A DNA stretch of 64,000 nucleotides from UBA5314 sp039679855 (lineage in GTDB: Bacteria; Bacillota; Syntrophomonadia; Syntrophomonadales; Syntrophomonadaceae): NCBI GenBank assembly GCA_039679855.1, contig JBDKUE010000122.1, positions 5,254 to 69,253 of the forward strand, written 5' to 3'. A model generated the notes under the pieces. It ran no database searches. It was given only the letters and a program-made list of their open reading frames with translations, and had not been told where the DNA came from. Shown here one piece after another: positions 1-7,751 of this stretch (position 1 is its first letter; each line of letters begins with the position of its first letter). Both the position numbers and the translations under genes were made by a program.

Positions 1-60
1 CCAAAGCTACCCCAAACCCTGAATTACCATATTTTAATAGGCCTTCTCGCAATTGCCCCG

Positions 61-69
61 TGCTATAAT
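61..69 (+). promoter_or_regulatory. Extended -10 promoter candidate
   Basis: The string TGCTATAAT is an extended -10 (TG-N-TATAAT) ending 23 bases before the first gene's ATG. I see no good -35. The same TGCTATAAT string occurs at 723-731 ahead of the FtsH-like gene, which suggests that both genes use extended -10 promoters. Confidence 0.5.
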
Positions 70-92
70 GGTCCAGGAGAGGAGGTGGGTAA

Positions 93-638
93 ATGCCTAA
101 AAAGGCCGATTTTAATGTGGTTACAGCGGTTGCAGCCCTGGTTATTGTGCTTATAATTTCCTTCTCCTCCTATTACCTGTATAAACGCTTTGGCATTGAT
201 GCCCCTCTGGAGAACAAAATTGAGGCTCTGGAAGGTGTTGAAAATTCAAAAGCTACCAAGCAAAAAGATGGATATGAAATCGATATAAATATGGAAAAAG
301 TTGCCAATCTACAGGAGGCTTATACCTCTATAGATCGTGCGGTCAAAGATTCCCTTCCAGAAAAAGAATACTCATTGCATCTGACCGATAACCCCAACCA
401 GCCCCTGCAAAATTTTATGCAGCATATGCAGCCAGCGGTTTTTGAATCCCTGGCGGCCAACCGATTTATTTGGCTTGATCAGGAATTGCTCCGTCGCACC
501 CAGGAAGCTGGTTTGCAGTACAAGCTTTTTGTGGACCAGGAGCATCTCTACCTGCAGGTCGAAGATGGAGAGAACTATATATACCAGGTAATTGACCGGG
601 AAAAGAACCAGAACAATATGGTAGTAGGGGCATCTTGA
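93..638 (+). CDS. Hypothetical membrane-anchored protein
   Basis: This 181-residue protein has one N-terminal transmembrane segment (about residues 9-31, rich in V, I, L) preceded by a basic start MPKKAD, so it is probably a single-pass protein with a mostly extracytoplasmic domain. The remainder is charged and mixed alpha/beta, with no motif I recognise and no zinc-binding or catalytic signature. The ATG follows a strong GGAGGTG site. It precedes the FtsH-like gene in the same direction but with its own spacer and promoter-like sequence, so co-function is only a guess. Confidence 0.75.
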   Translation: MPKKADFNVVTAVAALVIVLIISFSSYYLYKRFGIDAPLENKIEALEGVENSKATKQKDGYEIDINMEKVANLQEAYTSIDRAVKDSLPEKEYSLHLTDNPNQPLQNFMQHMQPAVFESLAANRFIWLDQELLRRTQEAGLQYKLFVDQEHLYLQVEDGENYIYQVIDREKNQNNMVVGAS

Positions 639-800
639 GGTAGTCTAAAGAAGTAAGTACCAGCACCGGGTTTTTAGCCTACTGTAGCCATTATTTAGGC
701 TTCGCAGGGCTTGGACGGCCTGTGCTATAATTATTTACAAAAAAATGTATAATAATTATTCGCTTTATTTAGCTGATAAGCAGGACGGGAGGTTCGCGTC

Positions 801-2267
801 TTGAAAGAGTTCGCGCTAGGATCTGGAGTCGGAATAATCGTTTTTTTAGGTTTAATCGGTATTAATATAATGCCGGTGCTGCTGCTGGCCTTGCTGGCGG
901 CGGGGCTGTATTTTTTTATGCAGACCCAGGGCAACTTGAAACTCGAACAGGTAGGGAGTGGAGTGGAAGCCGCTTCTGGATTAAGCTTTGATGACATCGG
1001 GGGACAGGATTCGGCTATAAATGAGTTAAAAGAAGCCCTTCAGTTTCTGTTAAACGCGGAGGAAATGGTGCGTATGGGAATCAGGCCTTTGAAGGGTATT
1101 CTGCTGGTTGGGCCCCCCGGAACCGGGAAGACGCTTCTAGCCCGGGCGGCAGCCAGCTTTACCAGCTCTATCTTTGTAGCCGCCTCGGGCTCCGAGTTTA
1201 TCGAAATCTACGCCGGAGTTGGAGCCAAGCGAATCCGCCAGCTGTTTCGCGATGCACGGAAAAAGGCGATAAACGCCAGTAAGCACAGTGCCATTATTTT
1301 TATTGATGAATTGGATGTGCTGGGAGCCAAGCGGGGAAGCCATTCCAGCCACATGGAATACGATCAGACCCTAAATCAGTTACTGGTGGAAATGGATGGT
1401 CTGCGGCAGAATGAAGATCCCCGCATACTACTTATAGGAGCCACCAATCGTTCCGATCTGCTCGATCCGGCCCTCATGCGTCCAGGCCGTTTTGACCGGC
1501 AGGTGCAGGTAAACCTGCCGGATCGCAAAGGGAGGATAAGGATCCTGGATATTCATACCCGCAATAAGCCGATTTCGGACCGGGAAATACTGCAGGATAT
1601 TGGACAGGAAACCTTCGGATTTTCAGGAGCTCATTTGGAGAGCCTGGCCAATGAGGCGGCCATTCTGGCTATGCGGGAGAACAGCACTACCATAGAGAAG
1701 CATCATTTCAGCGAGGCAGTGAATAAGGTAATTATGGGCGAAAAGCTGGATCGCATACCCAGCCGGCCGGAAATCGAGAGGGTGGCGGTTCATGAAAGCG
1801 GTCATGCCCTGTCCTGTGAGTTATTGGAACCGGGTTCGGTTGCTTCGCTTACCGTAGCCCCAAGGGGCAACGCTCTGGGGTTTATGCGCCGTTCTCCCCG
1901 TGAAGACCAGTATCTGTACACCCGCCAGGAACTTGAAAGGCAGATAATGGTAGCGGTGGCCGGTGCGTTGGCTGAAGAAATCAAATATGGCGACCGCAGC
2001 ACCGGGGCTCAGAATGACTTTTCCCAAGCCTGGAATCTGGCTCAGGAAATTGTGGGGAGTGGCCTCTCATCGCTGGGCATAGTAAAAAAGGACCAACTGC
2101 CCGATGAGCAGCTTTTCAATGAGTGCCGGAAAATCATTGCCGAACTGGAAAAGAGCACCCTCGACCTGCTGCTTGACAATAAGGATGCCTTAATGAACCT
2201 GGCCCAATGCTTGCTTGCTGAAGAAAACATCGATCAGTCACGCTTTCGGGAAGTTATCGCTGTCTGA
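801..2267 (+). CDS. FtsH-like AAA+ zinc metalloprotease, short N-terminus
   Basis: Membrane-bound ATP-dependent protease of the FtsH type, 488 residues from a TTG start behind GGGAGG. The N-terminus is a hydrophobic stretch (about residues 5-40), then the AAA+ module with Walker A GPPGTGKT (104-111), Walker B IIFIDELD and the second region of homology ending in RPGRFDRQ. The peptidase domain has HESGH (331-335), with a downstream acidic zinc ligand likely in the GAQNDF segment. Classical FtsH is about 600-650 residues and has two membrane segments flanking a periplasmic domain. Here that domain is missing and the hydrophobic stretch looks like a tight hairpin, so this is a divergent paralogue rather than the housekeeping FtsH. 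Substrates are unknown. Confidence 0.88.
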   Translation: MKEFALGSGVGIIVFLGLIGINIMPVLLLALLAAGLYFFMQTQGNLKLEQVGSGVEAASGLSFDDIGGQDSAINELKEALQFLLNAEEMVRMGIRPLKGILLVGPPGTGKTLLARAAASFTSSIFVAASGSEFIEIYAGVGAKRIRQLFRDARKKAINASKHSAIIFIDELDVLGAKRGSHSSHMEYDQTLNQLLVEMDGLRQNEDPRILLIGATNRSDLLDPALMRPGRFDRQVQVNLPDRKGRIRILDIHTRNKPISDREILQDIGQETFGFSGAHLESLANEAAILAMRENSTTIEKHHFSEAVNKVIMGEKLDRIPSRPEIERVAVHESGHALSCELLEPGSVASLTVAPRGNALGFMRRSPREDQYLYTRQELERQIMVAVAGALAEEIKYGDRSTGAQNDFSQAWNLAQEIVGSGLSSLGIVKKDQLPDEQLFNECRKIIAELEKSTLDLLLDNKDALMNLAQCLLAEENIDQSRFREVIAV

Positions 2268-2285
2268 AAATTTCCCATATCTAAT

Positions 2286-2324
2286 AATAACCCGGATGCA
2301 TTAGCATACTGCGTCCGGGTTATT
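2286..2324. terminator. Hairpin after the FtsH-like gene
   Basis: AATAACCCGGATGCA (2286-2300) pairs with TGCGTCCGGGTTATT (2310-2324), giving a 15-bp stem with one G-T pair and a 9-base loop. There is no long T run after it, so termination strength is uncertain. The remaining spacer to cinA holds only a small inverted repeat (listed separately). Confidence 0.6.
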
Positions 2325-2510
2325 TGCGATTGGGGCCAACCGGGCCTATAAGGCGGGCATATTTTGCCGATATTACCCGTATTTTTGTACGTGACAATTA
2401 AGCTGCAAAATAGTGTTTTCAGGGGCAATAATCTACTTTTTTTTCCAGGCAACAGGGGTAGAGTCCCTGGATGTAGAAATTATTAAACCTGGTTTGAGAA
2501 TGAGCAGGTG

Positions 2511-2534
2511 TTGCACACTACTAACAATGTGCAA
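2511..2534. promoter_or_regulatory. Small inverted repeat ahead of cinA
   Basis: TTGCACA (2511-2517) and TGTGCAA (2528-2534) form a 7-bp inverted repeat about 30 bases before the cinA ATG. It could be an operator or a 5'-UTR hairpin, and nothing else supports either role. Confidence 0.3.
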
Positions 2535-2566
2535 TATAAACTTAAGACCAATAAGGAGATGAATCC

Positions 2567-3820
2567 ATGCAGCAGGTTTGTATAATATCAACCGGAACCG
2601 AATTGATGCTAGGCACTACGATTGACAGCAATGCGAATTTCCTTTCCCAGCGCCTAACGGCTCTGGGCTTTAAAGTAGTAACCAGGTATACCGTAGGCGA
2701 TAGTGAAGAGTATATCCGGGAAGCATTTACCGAAGGCCTGCGGCAGGCGGATCTGGTTGTATCCAGTGGAGGACTGGGGCCCACCCTCGACGATTTGACC
2801 AAACAAAGCGCCTGCCAGGTGCTGGGTGTTCAGGCTGTACTTAATGAAGAAGAAGTGCAGCGCCTGCGGGATTTTTTCCGGCGCCGTAATCGAGAAATGC
2901 CTGAAGCCAACTTGAAACAGGCCATGTTTCCGCCCGAGGCCTTAATATTACCAAACCAGGTTGGTACGGCGCCGGGAATGTATATAGCCCATCAGGGTAA
3001 AGCGGTGGCCCTCCTGCCGGGACCGCCCCGGGAGATGGAGCATATGTATCGGGGTGCCCTTGAACCTGTTTTAAAAAAGGAGTTTTCAATTGTGCAAAGG
3101 GTAGCTCGCAAAACCATCAAGGTGTTGGGACCGGGTGAATCACAGGTAGAGGCCCTTCTGGGCAGTCTGATGGAACAGTCTGACTATTCCATTGCCCTTT
3201 TGGCCAAAGACGGGGAGGTGCATGTCAAAGTCAGCGCAGAGGCAGAAGAATTGGGCCAGGCCGAGGTAATACGCGATCGGGCGGTAAGTCAGGTCGAAGC
3301 AAAACTGGCACCGCACGTGTTTGGATATGATGAGGACACCCTGGAAGGAAGGGTGGCTGTTTTACTGGGAGAACGGGCCTTAAGGCTGGCAACAGCCGAA
3401 TCGTGTACAGGCGGGTTGCTGGCCAAAGTACTCACCGATATACCAGGCAGTTCTTCATACTTTTGGGGCTCAGTCTGTTCATACAGCAACGAAGCTAAAG
3501 AAGTATTCCTGGAGGTTAGTCAGGATACTTTGAACCGTTTTGGGGCGGTAAGCCAGGAGACCGCGACTGAGATGGCGATGGGGCTGCGCGGGCGCAGCGG
3601 GGTCGATTATACCCTGGCAATTACCGGGATAGCCGGGCCGGGGGGAGGAAGTGCTGAAAAACCGGTTGGTCTGGTTTTTATTGGCCTGGCCGGACCTGAG
3701 GGCTGTATCGTAAAAGAACTGCGATTTGTGGGTCCAAGGGAGGCTATCCGAATTCTGGCTGTTAAATCAGCTCTGGATCTGTTGAGGAGGCAACTTGTCG
3801 GGGGAGGAAGCAACGCATGA
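2567..3820 (+). CDS. cinA: CinA, competence/damage-inducible protein (NMN deamidase type)
   Basis: This is a full-length two-domain CinA of 417 residues. The N-terminal MoaB/MogA-like domain (about 1-165) contains STGTELMLG and the SSGGLGPTLDD loop. The C-terminal CinA domain (about 255-415) contains ATAESCTGG and AITGIAGPGGG, typical of the nicotinamide-nucleotide amidohydrolase that recycles pyridine nucleotides. The N-domain is linked to ADP-ribose pyrophosphatase activity in some relatives. The ATG follows AAGGAGATG. It overlaps thpR by four bases (ATGA) and lies just upstream of recA, an arrangement common in Clostridia. Confidence 0.95.
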   Translation: MQQVCIISTGTELMLGTTIDSNANFLSQRLTALGFKVVTRYTVGDSEEYIREAFTEGLRQADLVVSSGGLGPTLDDLTKQSACQVLGVQAVLNEEEVQRLRDFFRRRNREMPEANLKQAMFPPEALILPNQVGTAPGMYIAHQGKAVALLPGPPREMEHMYRGALEPVLKKEFSIVQRVARKTIKVLGPGESQVEALLGSLMEQSDYSIALLAKDGEVHVKVSAEAEELGQAEVIRDRAVSQVEAKLAPHVFGYDEDTLEGRVAVLLGERALRLATAESCTGGLLAKVLTDIPGSSSYFWGSVCSYSNEAKEVFLEVSQDTLNRFGAVSQETATEMAMGLRGRSGVDYTLAITGIAGPGGGSAEKPVGLVFIGLAGPEGCIVKELRFVGPREAIRILAVKSALDLLRRQLVGGGSNA

Positions 3821-4377
3821 GATTGTTTATAGCCATTCCGGTCACTGATGCGGTTAAAGACTATGCAGCATTGGTCCGGAATGAAATGGATATGAACCGC
3901 CCTGATGTTAAATGGGTAGAGAAAACCAATTACCACCTGACCCTTAAATTCCTGGGCGAAGTGGATCCGGCTTCACTCGGCGAAATAAAAAAAAGGCTGA
4001 AGACGGTAGCCGAGGCTTGCCCGGTGTTTAACTTTTCAACCAGGGGCCTGGGGTTCTTCCCCAGCCGCGGCCGTCCGCGGGTGATCTGGGTGGGTGTTTT
4101 CGGAGAGATGGATAAAGCAGATTTTCTAGGGGAAAGGGTAGATGCGTACCTTACCGAACTAGGTTTTGATCCTGAAAAAAAGCGCAGCTTTCATCTCACT
4201 CTGGGTCGTATCAGGTCGGAGGTGGGCCTGGCTGAATTGCAGCTTAAAGCGGCGGGAATCAATAAACGCAGCGAAGAACATAGTTTCACGGTGGACCAAT
4301 TTCTGCTTATGGAAAGCAAGTTGTCATCCCGGGGACCCCATTACTCGGTGTTGGAGAGCTACCGGCTGGAGGGTTAA
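3817..4377 (+). CDS. thpR: RNA 2',3'-cyclic phosphodiesterase / 2'-5' RNA ligase family
   Basis: This 186-residue member of the 2H phosphoesterase family has both HxTx signatures: HLTL at about residue 40 (context YHLTLKFLG) and HLTL at about residue 126 (context FHLTLGRIR). Such proteins hydrolyse RNA 2',3'-cyclic phosphates and can join 2'-5' ends in vitro. The start overlaps the cinA stop by four bases, so the two are translationally coupled. A palindromic repeat element begins directly after the stop codon. Confidence 0.93.
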   Translation: MRLFIAIPVTDAVKDYAALVRNEMDMNRPDVKWVEKTNYHLTLKFLGEVDPASLGEIKKRLKTVAEACPVFNFSTRGLGFFPSRGRPRVIWVGVFGEMDKADFLGERVDAYLTELGFDPEKKRSFHLTLGRIRSEVGLAELQLKAAGINKRSEEHSFTVDQFLLMESKLSSRGPHYSVLESYRLEG

Positions 4378-4588
4378 GTACAACGCTCCGTATATTCGTA
4401 CACATAAATTTGGGCAGATTTTTCCGAATTACTGCGTTGTCGTCAATCGCAATACGTCCAGTCTCACTCACTTGACGCCCATGGACGGGCTAATGCGGCG
4501 GCGGCAGGACGCCTAGGAGCCGCCCTCCGCCTTGTACTTCAAAAAAATCTGCTCCAACTTTATATGCACAATATACGGAGCGTTGTAC
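4378..4588 (+). repeat. Palindromic intergenic element, family 1, copy A (211 bp)
   Basis: The ends are a perfect 19-bp inverted repeat: GTACAACGCTCCGTATATT (4378-4396) and its complement at 4570-4588. Complementarity continues inward with mismatches, including CAGATTTTT against AAAAAATCTG near 4540-4555. The core, from CGTTGTCGTCAATCGCAATA (4435-4454) on, is shared with copies at 10066, 19786 and 57740. A GC-rich internal hairpin (GGCGGC..GCCGCC) lies about 4496-4526. Open frames inside it are not conserved between copies. It fills almost all of the thpR-recA gap. Confidence 0.88.
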
Positions 4589-4615
4589 AAAATGGGATCT
4601 AATGCTCTTTACTGA

Positions 4616-4645
4616 TTGACACGAGCAGTCGGGGTGGAATATAAT
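4616..4645 (+). promoter_or_regulatory. recA promoter
   Basis: TTGACA (4616-4621) and TATAAT (4640-4645) are separated by 18 bp: perfect sigma-A hexamers with near-optimal spacing. The promoter lies just downstream of repeat copy A and just upstream of the SOS box. Confidence 0.88.
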
Positions 4646-4652
4646 CAAAGGG

Positions 4653-4666
4653 CGAACATATGTTTG
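4653..4666 (+). promoter_or_regulatory. LexA/DinR SOS box of recA
   Basis: CGAACATATGTTTG matches the Gram-positive LexA (DinR) operator CGAACnnnnGTTYG. It lies 7 bases after the -10 hexamer, where a bound repressor would block transcription initiation. It also contains an ATG (4660) that would be an upstream in-frame start for recA, which argues that this ATG is operator sequence rather than the true start. Confidence 0.9.
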
Positions 4667-4680
4667 AGGAGGGCTTCAAG

Positions 4681-5703
4681 GTGGATGCAAATCAAGGGAG
4701 AACAGAGGCTATAAACAGTGCCATTAAGAGTATCGAGAGGCAGTTCGGCAAGGGGTCTATTATGCGATTGGGCGAGGCCTCAGCCATGAACGTTGAAGTT
4801 ATCTCCACCGGCTGTATGTCGCTTGACATAGCTTTAGGGGTTGGCGGCTTTCCGCGCGGCAGAGTAATTGAGGTATTTGGCCCGGAATCTTCTGGTAAAA
4901 CTACGGTAGCCTTGCATGCCATTGCCCAGGCTCAGAGGCAGGGCGGCATGGCCGCGTTTGTTGATGCCGAGCATGCCCTGGACCCGCTTTATGCTAAAAA
5001 CCTGGGTGTGGATATTGAGAACCTGCTGGTCGCCCAGCCTGATTCAGGGGAGCAGGCTCTGGAAATTACTGAAGCCCTGGTAAGAAGCGGCGCTATTGAT
5101 GTGGTGGTGGTGGATTCGGTGGCGGCCCTGGTGCCCAAAGCCGAACTCGACGGGGAAATGGGTGATGTGCATGTGGGTCTGCAAGCCCGTCTCATGTCCC
5201 AGGCCTTGCGCAAACTGACCGGACATATAAGCAAATCCAGGGCCTGCGTAATTTTTATAAACCAGATTCGGGAAAAAGTTGGGGTGATTTATGGCAACCC
5301 GGAAACCACAACCGGGGGAAGAGCCTTAAAGTTTTATTCCTCAGTTCGCGTTGAAGTTCGCAAAGGTGAGGCTATCAAACAGGGAACTGACATATCCGGC
5401 GCCCGCACCAAGGTCAAAGTGGTCAAAAACAAAGTGGCGCCTCCTTTCAAGACGGCTGAATTTGATATAATGTATGGTTCCGGCATCTCTCGGGAGGGAG
5501 ATCTTTTGGATATAGCCTGCACCCTGGATGTCATTCAGAAAAGCGGCTCCTGGTACTCCTATGAAGGGGAGCGTCTGGGGCAGGGGCGGGAAAATGCCAA
5601 GGAATACTTGAAAAACAACGCTGAGTTCTGTTTATCACTGGAACAGAAGATAAAGAGTTCTAAAATCGCCAGCAATACGGGCAGTCAACCAGAGGATGCT
5701 TGA
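4681..5703 (+). CDS. recA: RecA recombinase
   Basis: RecA is the ATP-dependent strand-exchange protein and LexA coprotease. I place the start at GTG 4681, 8 bases after GAGGAGG (4666-4672), giving 340 residues beginning MDANQGRTEA. The in-frame ATG at 4660 lies inside the SOS box and has no ribosome-binding site. Walker A GPESSGKT is at about 67-74, and the VDAEHALDP and INQIREKVGV loops are present. It has its own SOS-controlled promoter and is not co-transcribed from cinA-thpR alone. Confidence 0.97.
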   Translation: MDANQGRTEAINSAIKSIERQFGKGSIMRLGEASAMNVEVISTGCMSLDIALGVGGFPRGRVIEVFGPESSGKTTVALHAIAQAQRQGGMAAFVDAEHALDPLYAKNLGVDIENLLVAQPDSGEQALEITEALVRSGAIDVVVVDSVAALVPKAELDGEMGDVHVGLQARLMSQALRKLTGHISKSRACVIFINQIREKVGVIYGNPETTTGGRALKFYSSVRVEVRKGEAIKQGTDISGARTKVKVVKNKVAPPFKTAEFDIMYGSGISREGDLLDIACTLDVIQKSGSWYSYEGERLGQGRENAKEYLKNNAEFCLSLEQKIKSSKIASNTGSQPEDA

Positions 5704-5779
5704 CACTCTTCTGGAAACTAACTAAAATTTTAATAAGGTTCAGTTGAGCAGTCATAACTCGTGATTTAACCATAGAAAA

Positions 5780-6014
5780 GCCAGGATCTGGCGTGTAATT
5801 CAAGGGTCCCTGAGGTGAAACCGGCAGCAGTTAGGCCGGATATGATATAGATGTTTGCCAGTGGCAGGGTTGAATTCAACACAGTCAGTATGTACTAAGC
5901 TTCATCCATAACCTTTAGTAAAGTGAATATGAAGTTTAGAATAAAAAAGTCTGGTATTGGGAATAGGCGAGTTTATCTGGGTTCAACTAAACCGAGTAGC
6001 TACTCGGTTTTTTT
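5780..6014 (+). ncRNA. Candidate structured RNA between recA and rny (unidentified)
   Basis: The 360-base gap holds consecutive predicted hairpins. GCCAG/CTGGC is at 5780-5792. AATTCAA (5797-5803) pairs with TTGAATT (5870-5876), stacked on CCCTG/CAGGG (5808-5812/5865-5869), and encloses CCGGC/GCCGG (5821-5825/5835-5839). CTAAGCTTCAT (5895-5905) pairs with ATGAAGTTTAG (5929-5939). The last is an intrinsic terminator at 5989-6014. I could not match it to a riboswitch or ribozyme class I know. It may be a 3' RNA of recA, a small RNA, or a leader controlling rny. Function is unknown. Confidence 0.4.
5989..6014 (+). terminator. Intrinsic terminator before rny
   Basis: AAACCGAGTAG (5989-5999) is followed immediately by CTACTCGGTTT (6000-6010), a perfect 22-base palindrome, and then more T residues. 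It lies 37-50 bases before the rny ribosome-binding site and separates recA transcription (and the candidate RNA) from rny. Confidence 0.9.
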
Positions 6015-6063
6015 GTGTCTAAAGACACGTAAAAAATTAACATAACATAAGGAGGTGAACGAG

Positions 6064-7605
6064 ATAGATAACTACGTGATTGTTATAGTAATGACAGTTT
6101 TTTTGGTGGTAGGATTAATTTCTGGTTATTATTTACGCAAAATTCTGGCTGAAGGCAGAATCGGAGCTGCTGAAGAGGAAGCCAAACGTATTCTGGATGA
6201 AGCCGGTAAAGAAGTAGAAGCCCAGAAAAAAGAAATCCTGTTGGAAGCCAAGGAGGAAATCCATCGCAACCGGCAAGATTCGGAAAAAGAAATTCGGGAT
6301 CGCCGCCGGGAACTGGACCGGATTGAAAGGCGTATTCTTCAAAAGGAAGAAATGCTGGACCGGAAAAGCGAAAACATGGAGAAGAAGGAACAGGGTTTAA
6401 GCGACAAAGAAAAGGTAATAGAAAAGACCCAGCAAGATCTGCAGATGGTTCTTACCCAGCAGCTTAAAGAGCTTGAACGCCTGTCCGGATTGAGCTCCGA
6501 GGAAGCCAAAGAACTTTTGCTATATAATGTGGAGCAGCAAATCCGCCAAGAGACGGCCGTGATGATCAAATCGCTGGAGGCCGAGGCCAAAGAAGAGGCC
6601 GATAAAAAGGCCAAAAACGTACTATCTCTGGCCATTCAAAAATGTGCTGCTGATGTAGTATCTGAAACAACCGTATCGGTTGTAGCTCTGCCCAACGATG
6701 AAATGAAGGGGCGCATAATTGGACGGGAAGGCAGGAATATTAGAACCTTCGAAACCCTTACCGGAGTGGATCTGATTATCGATGACACCCCGGAAGCGGT
6801 TATACTTTCCTCATTTGACCCCATTCGCCGGGAAGTTGCCCGGGTGGCCCTGGACAACCTGGTATCGGACGGAAGAATCCACCCCGCCCGCATAGAAGAA
6901 ATGGTGGAGAAGGCCCAGAAAGAGATCGAACAGGAGCTTCGGGAAGTCGGTGAACAGGCTGCGTTTGAGGTGGGAGTTCATGGACTGCACCCTGAAATTA
7001 TCAGGCTCCTGGGCAGGTTGAAGTACCGCACCAGCTATGGTCAGAATGTTCTCAAACACTCTATTGAGGTAGCTCATCTAGCTGGAGTTATGGCCGCTGA
7101 ACTCGATGTGGACGTAATGCTGGCGAAGCGAGCCGGCCTGCTCCACGATATCGGAAAAGCGGTGGACCATGAGGTTCAAGGACCTCACGTCGAGATAGGC
7201 GTGGATCTGGCTAAAAAATACCGTGAGAGCAAGGATGTTGTTCATGCCATAGCCGCCCATCATGGAGACGTTGATCCGGAAAGCGTTGAAGCGGTTCTAG
7301 TACAGGCTTCCGATGCCGTATCAGCTTCAAGGCCGGGTGCCAGAAGGGAAACTCTGGAAGCCTACATAAAGCGGCTGGAAAAATTGGAGGCCCTGGCGGA
7401 TTCCTTTGTAGGAGTGGACCGCTCCTTTGCCATTCAGGCAGGCCGTGAAGTTCGAATCATTGTCAAACCCGATGAAATAGACGATCTGGCCTCAATAAAA
7501 CTGGCCCGCGACATCGCTCAGAGGGTTGAACAAGATTTGGATTATCCGGGACAGATAAAAGTGGTGGTTATTCGGGAAACGCGTTCCGTCGAATTTGCCA
7601 AGTAA
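6064..7605 (+). CDS. rny: Ribonuclease Y
   Basis: RNase Y is a membrane-anchored endoribonuclease that starts mRNA turnover. It has one N-terminal membrane segment (YVIVIVMTVFLVVG), a long charged coiled coil (about 30-200), a KH domain (MKGRIIGREGRNIR) and an HD domain with HDIGK at about 361. The start is unusual: AAGGAGGTG is spaced 8 bases from ATA at 6064 (giving M-D-N-Y-V), while the only earlier candidate, GTG 6055, lies inside the Shine-Dalgarno sequence and the next (6076, 6091) are too far away. I therefore call an ATA start, 513 residues. It is followed by ymdB, as in B. subtilis. Confidence 0.92.
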   Translation: MDNYVIVIVMTVFLVVGLISGYYLRKILAEGRIGAAEEEAKRILDEAGKEVEAQKKEILLEAKEEIHRNRQDSEKEIRDRRRELDRIERRILQKEEMLDRKSENMEKKEQGLSDKEKVIEKTQQDLQMVLTQQLKELERLSGLSSEEAKELLLYNVEQQIRQETAVMIKSLEAEAKEEADKKAKNVLSLAIQKCAADVVSETTVSVVALPNDEMKGRIIGREGRNIRTFETLTGVDLIIDDTPEAVILSSFDPIRREVARVALDNLVSDGRIHPARIEEMVEKAQKEIEQELREVGEQAAFEVGVHGLHPEIIRLLGRLKYRTSYGQNVLKHSIEVAHLAGVMAAELDVDVMLAKRAGLLHDIGKAVDHEVQGPHVEIGVDLAKKYRESKDVVHAIAAHHGDVDPESVEAVLVQASDAVSASRPGARRETLEAYIKRLEKLEALADSFVGVDRSFAIQAGREVRIIVKPDEIDDLASIKLARDIAQRVEQDLDYPGQIKVVVIRETRSVEFAK

Positions 7606-7624
7606 TCAAAGTAGGTTTGATTTG

Positions 7625-7651
7625 AAAAGCAGGGTTTTGAACCTTGCTTTT
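7625..7651 (+). terminator. Terminator after rny
   Basis: AAAAGCAGGGTT (7625-7636) pairs with AACCTTGCTTTT (7640-7651) with one G-T pair, and the right arm leads into CTTTTTT. Confidence 0.85.
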
Positions 7652-7751
7652 CTTTTTTGGACGAAATATAATAAACAGAAATGTAAAAAAATAACACATA
7701 ATATTATGGTAGAATTTACTTTAAAGAGGTAATTTACGGAGGTTATTGCTT

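Noticed and set aside
4166..4516. A 116-residue frame overlapping thpR and repeat copy A
   Set aside because: Out of frame with thpR, crosses into the repeat, and not preserved in the other repeat copies.
5800..5825. CTGAGGTGAAAC resembles a hammerhead ribozyme core or part of a TPP/cobalamin riboswitch
   Set aside because: The obligate CTGANGA is not met, and the remaining conserved blocks of these classes are missing.
6055..6057. GTG as the rny start
   Set aside because: The GTG is part of the AAGGAGGTG ribosome-binding site itself and has no other site upstream.
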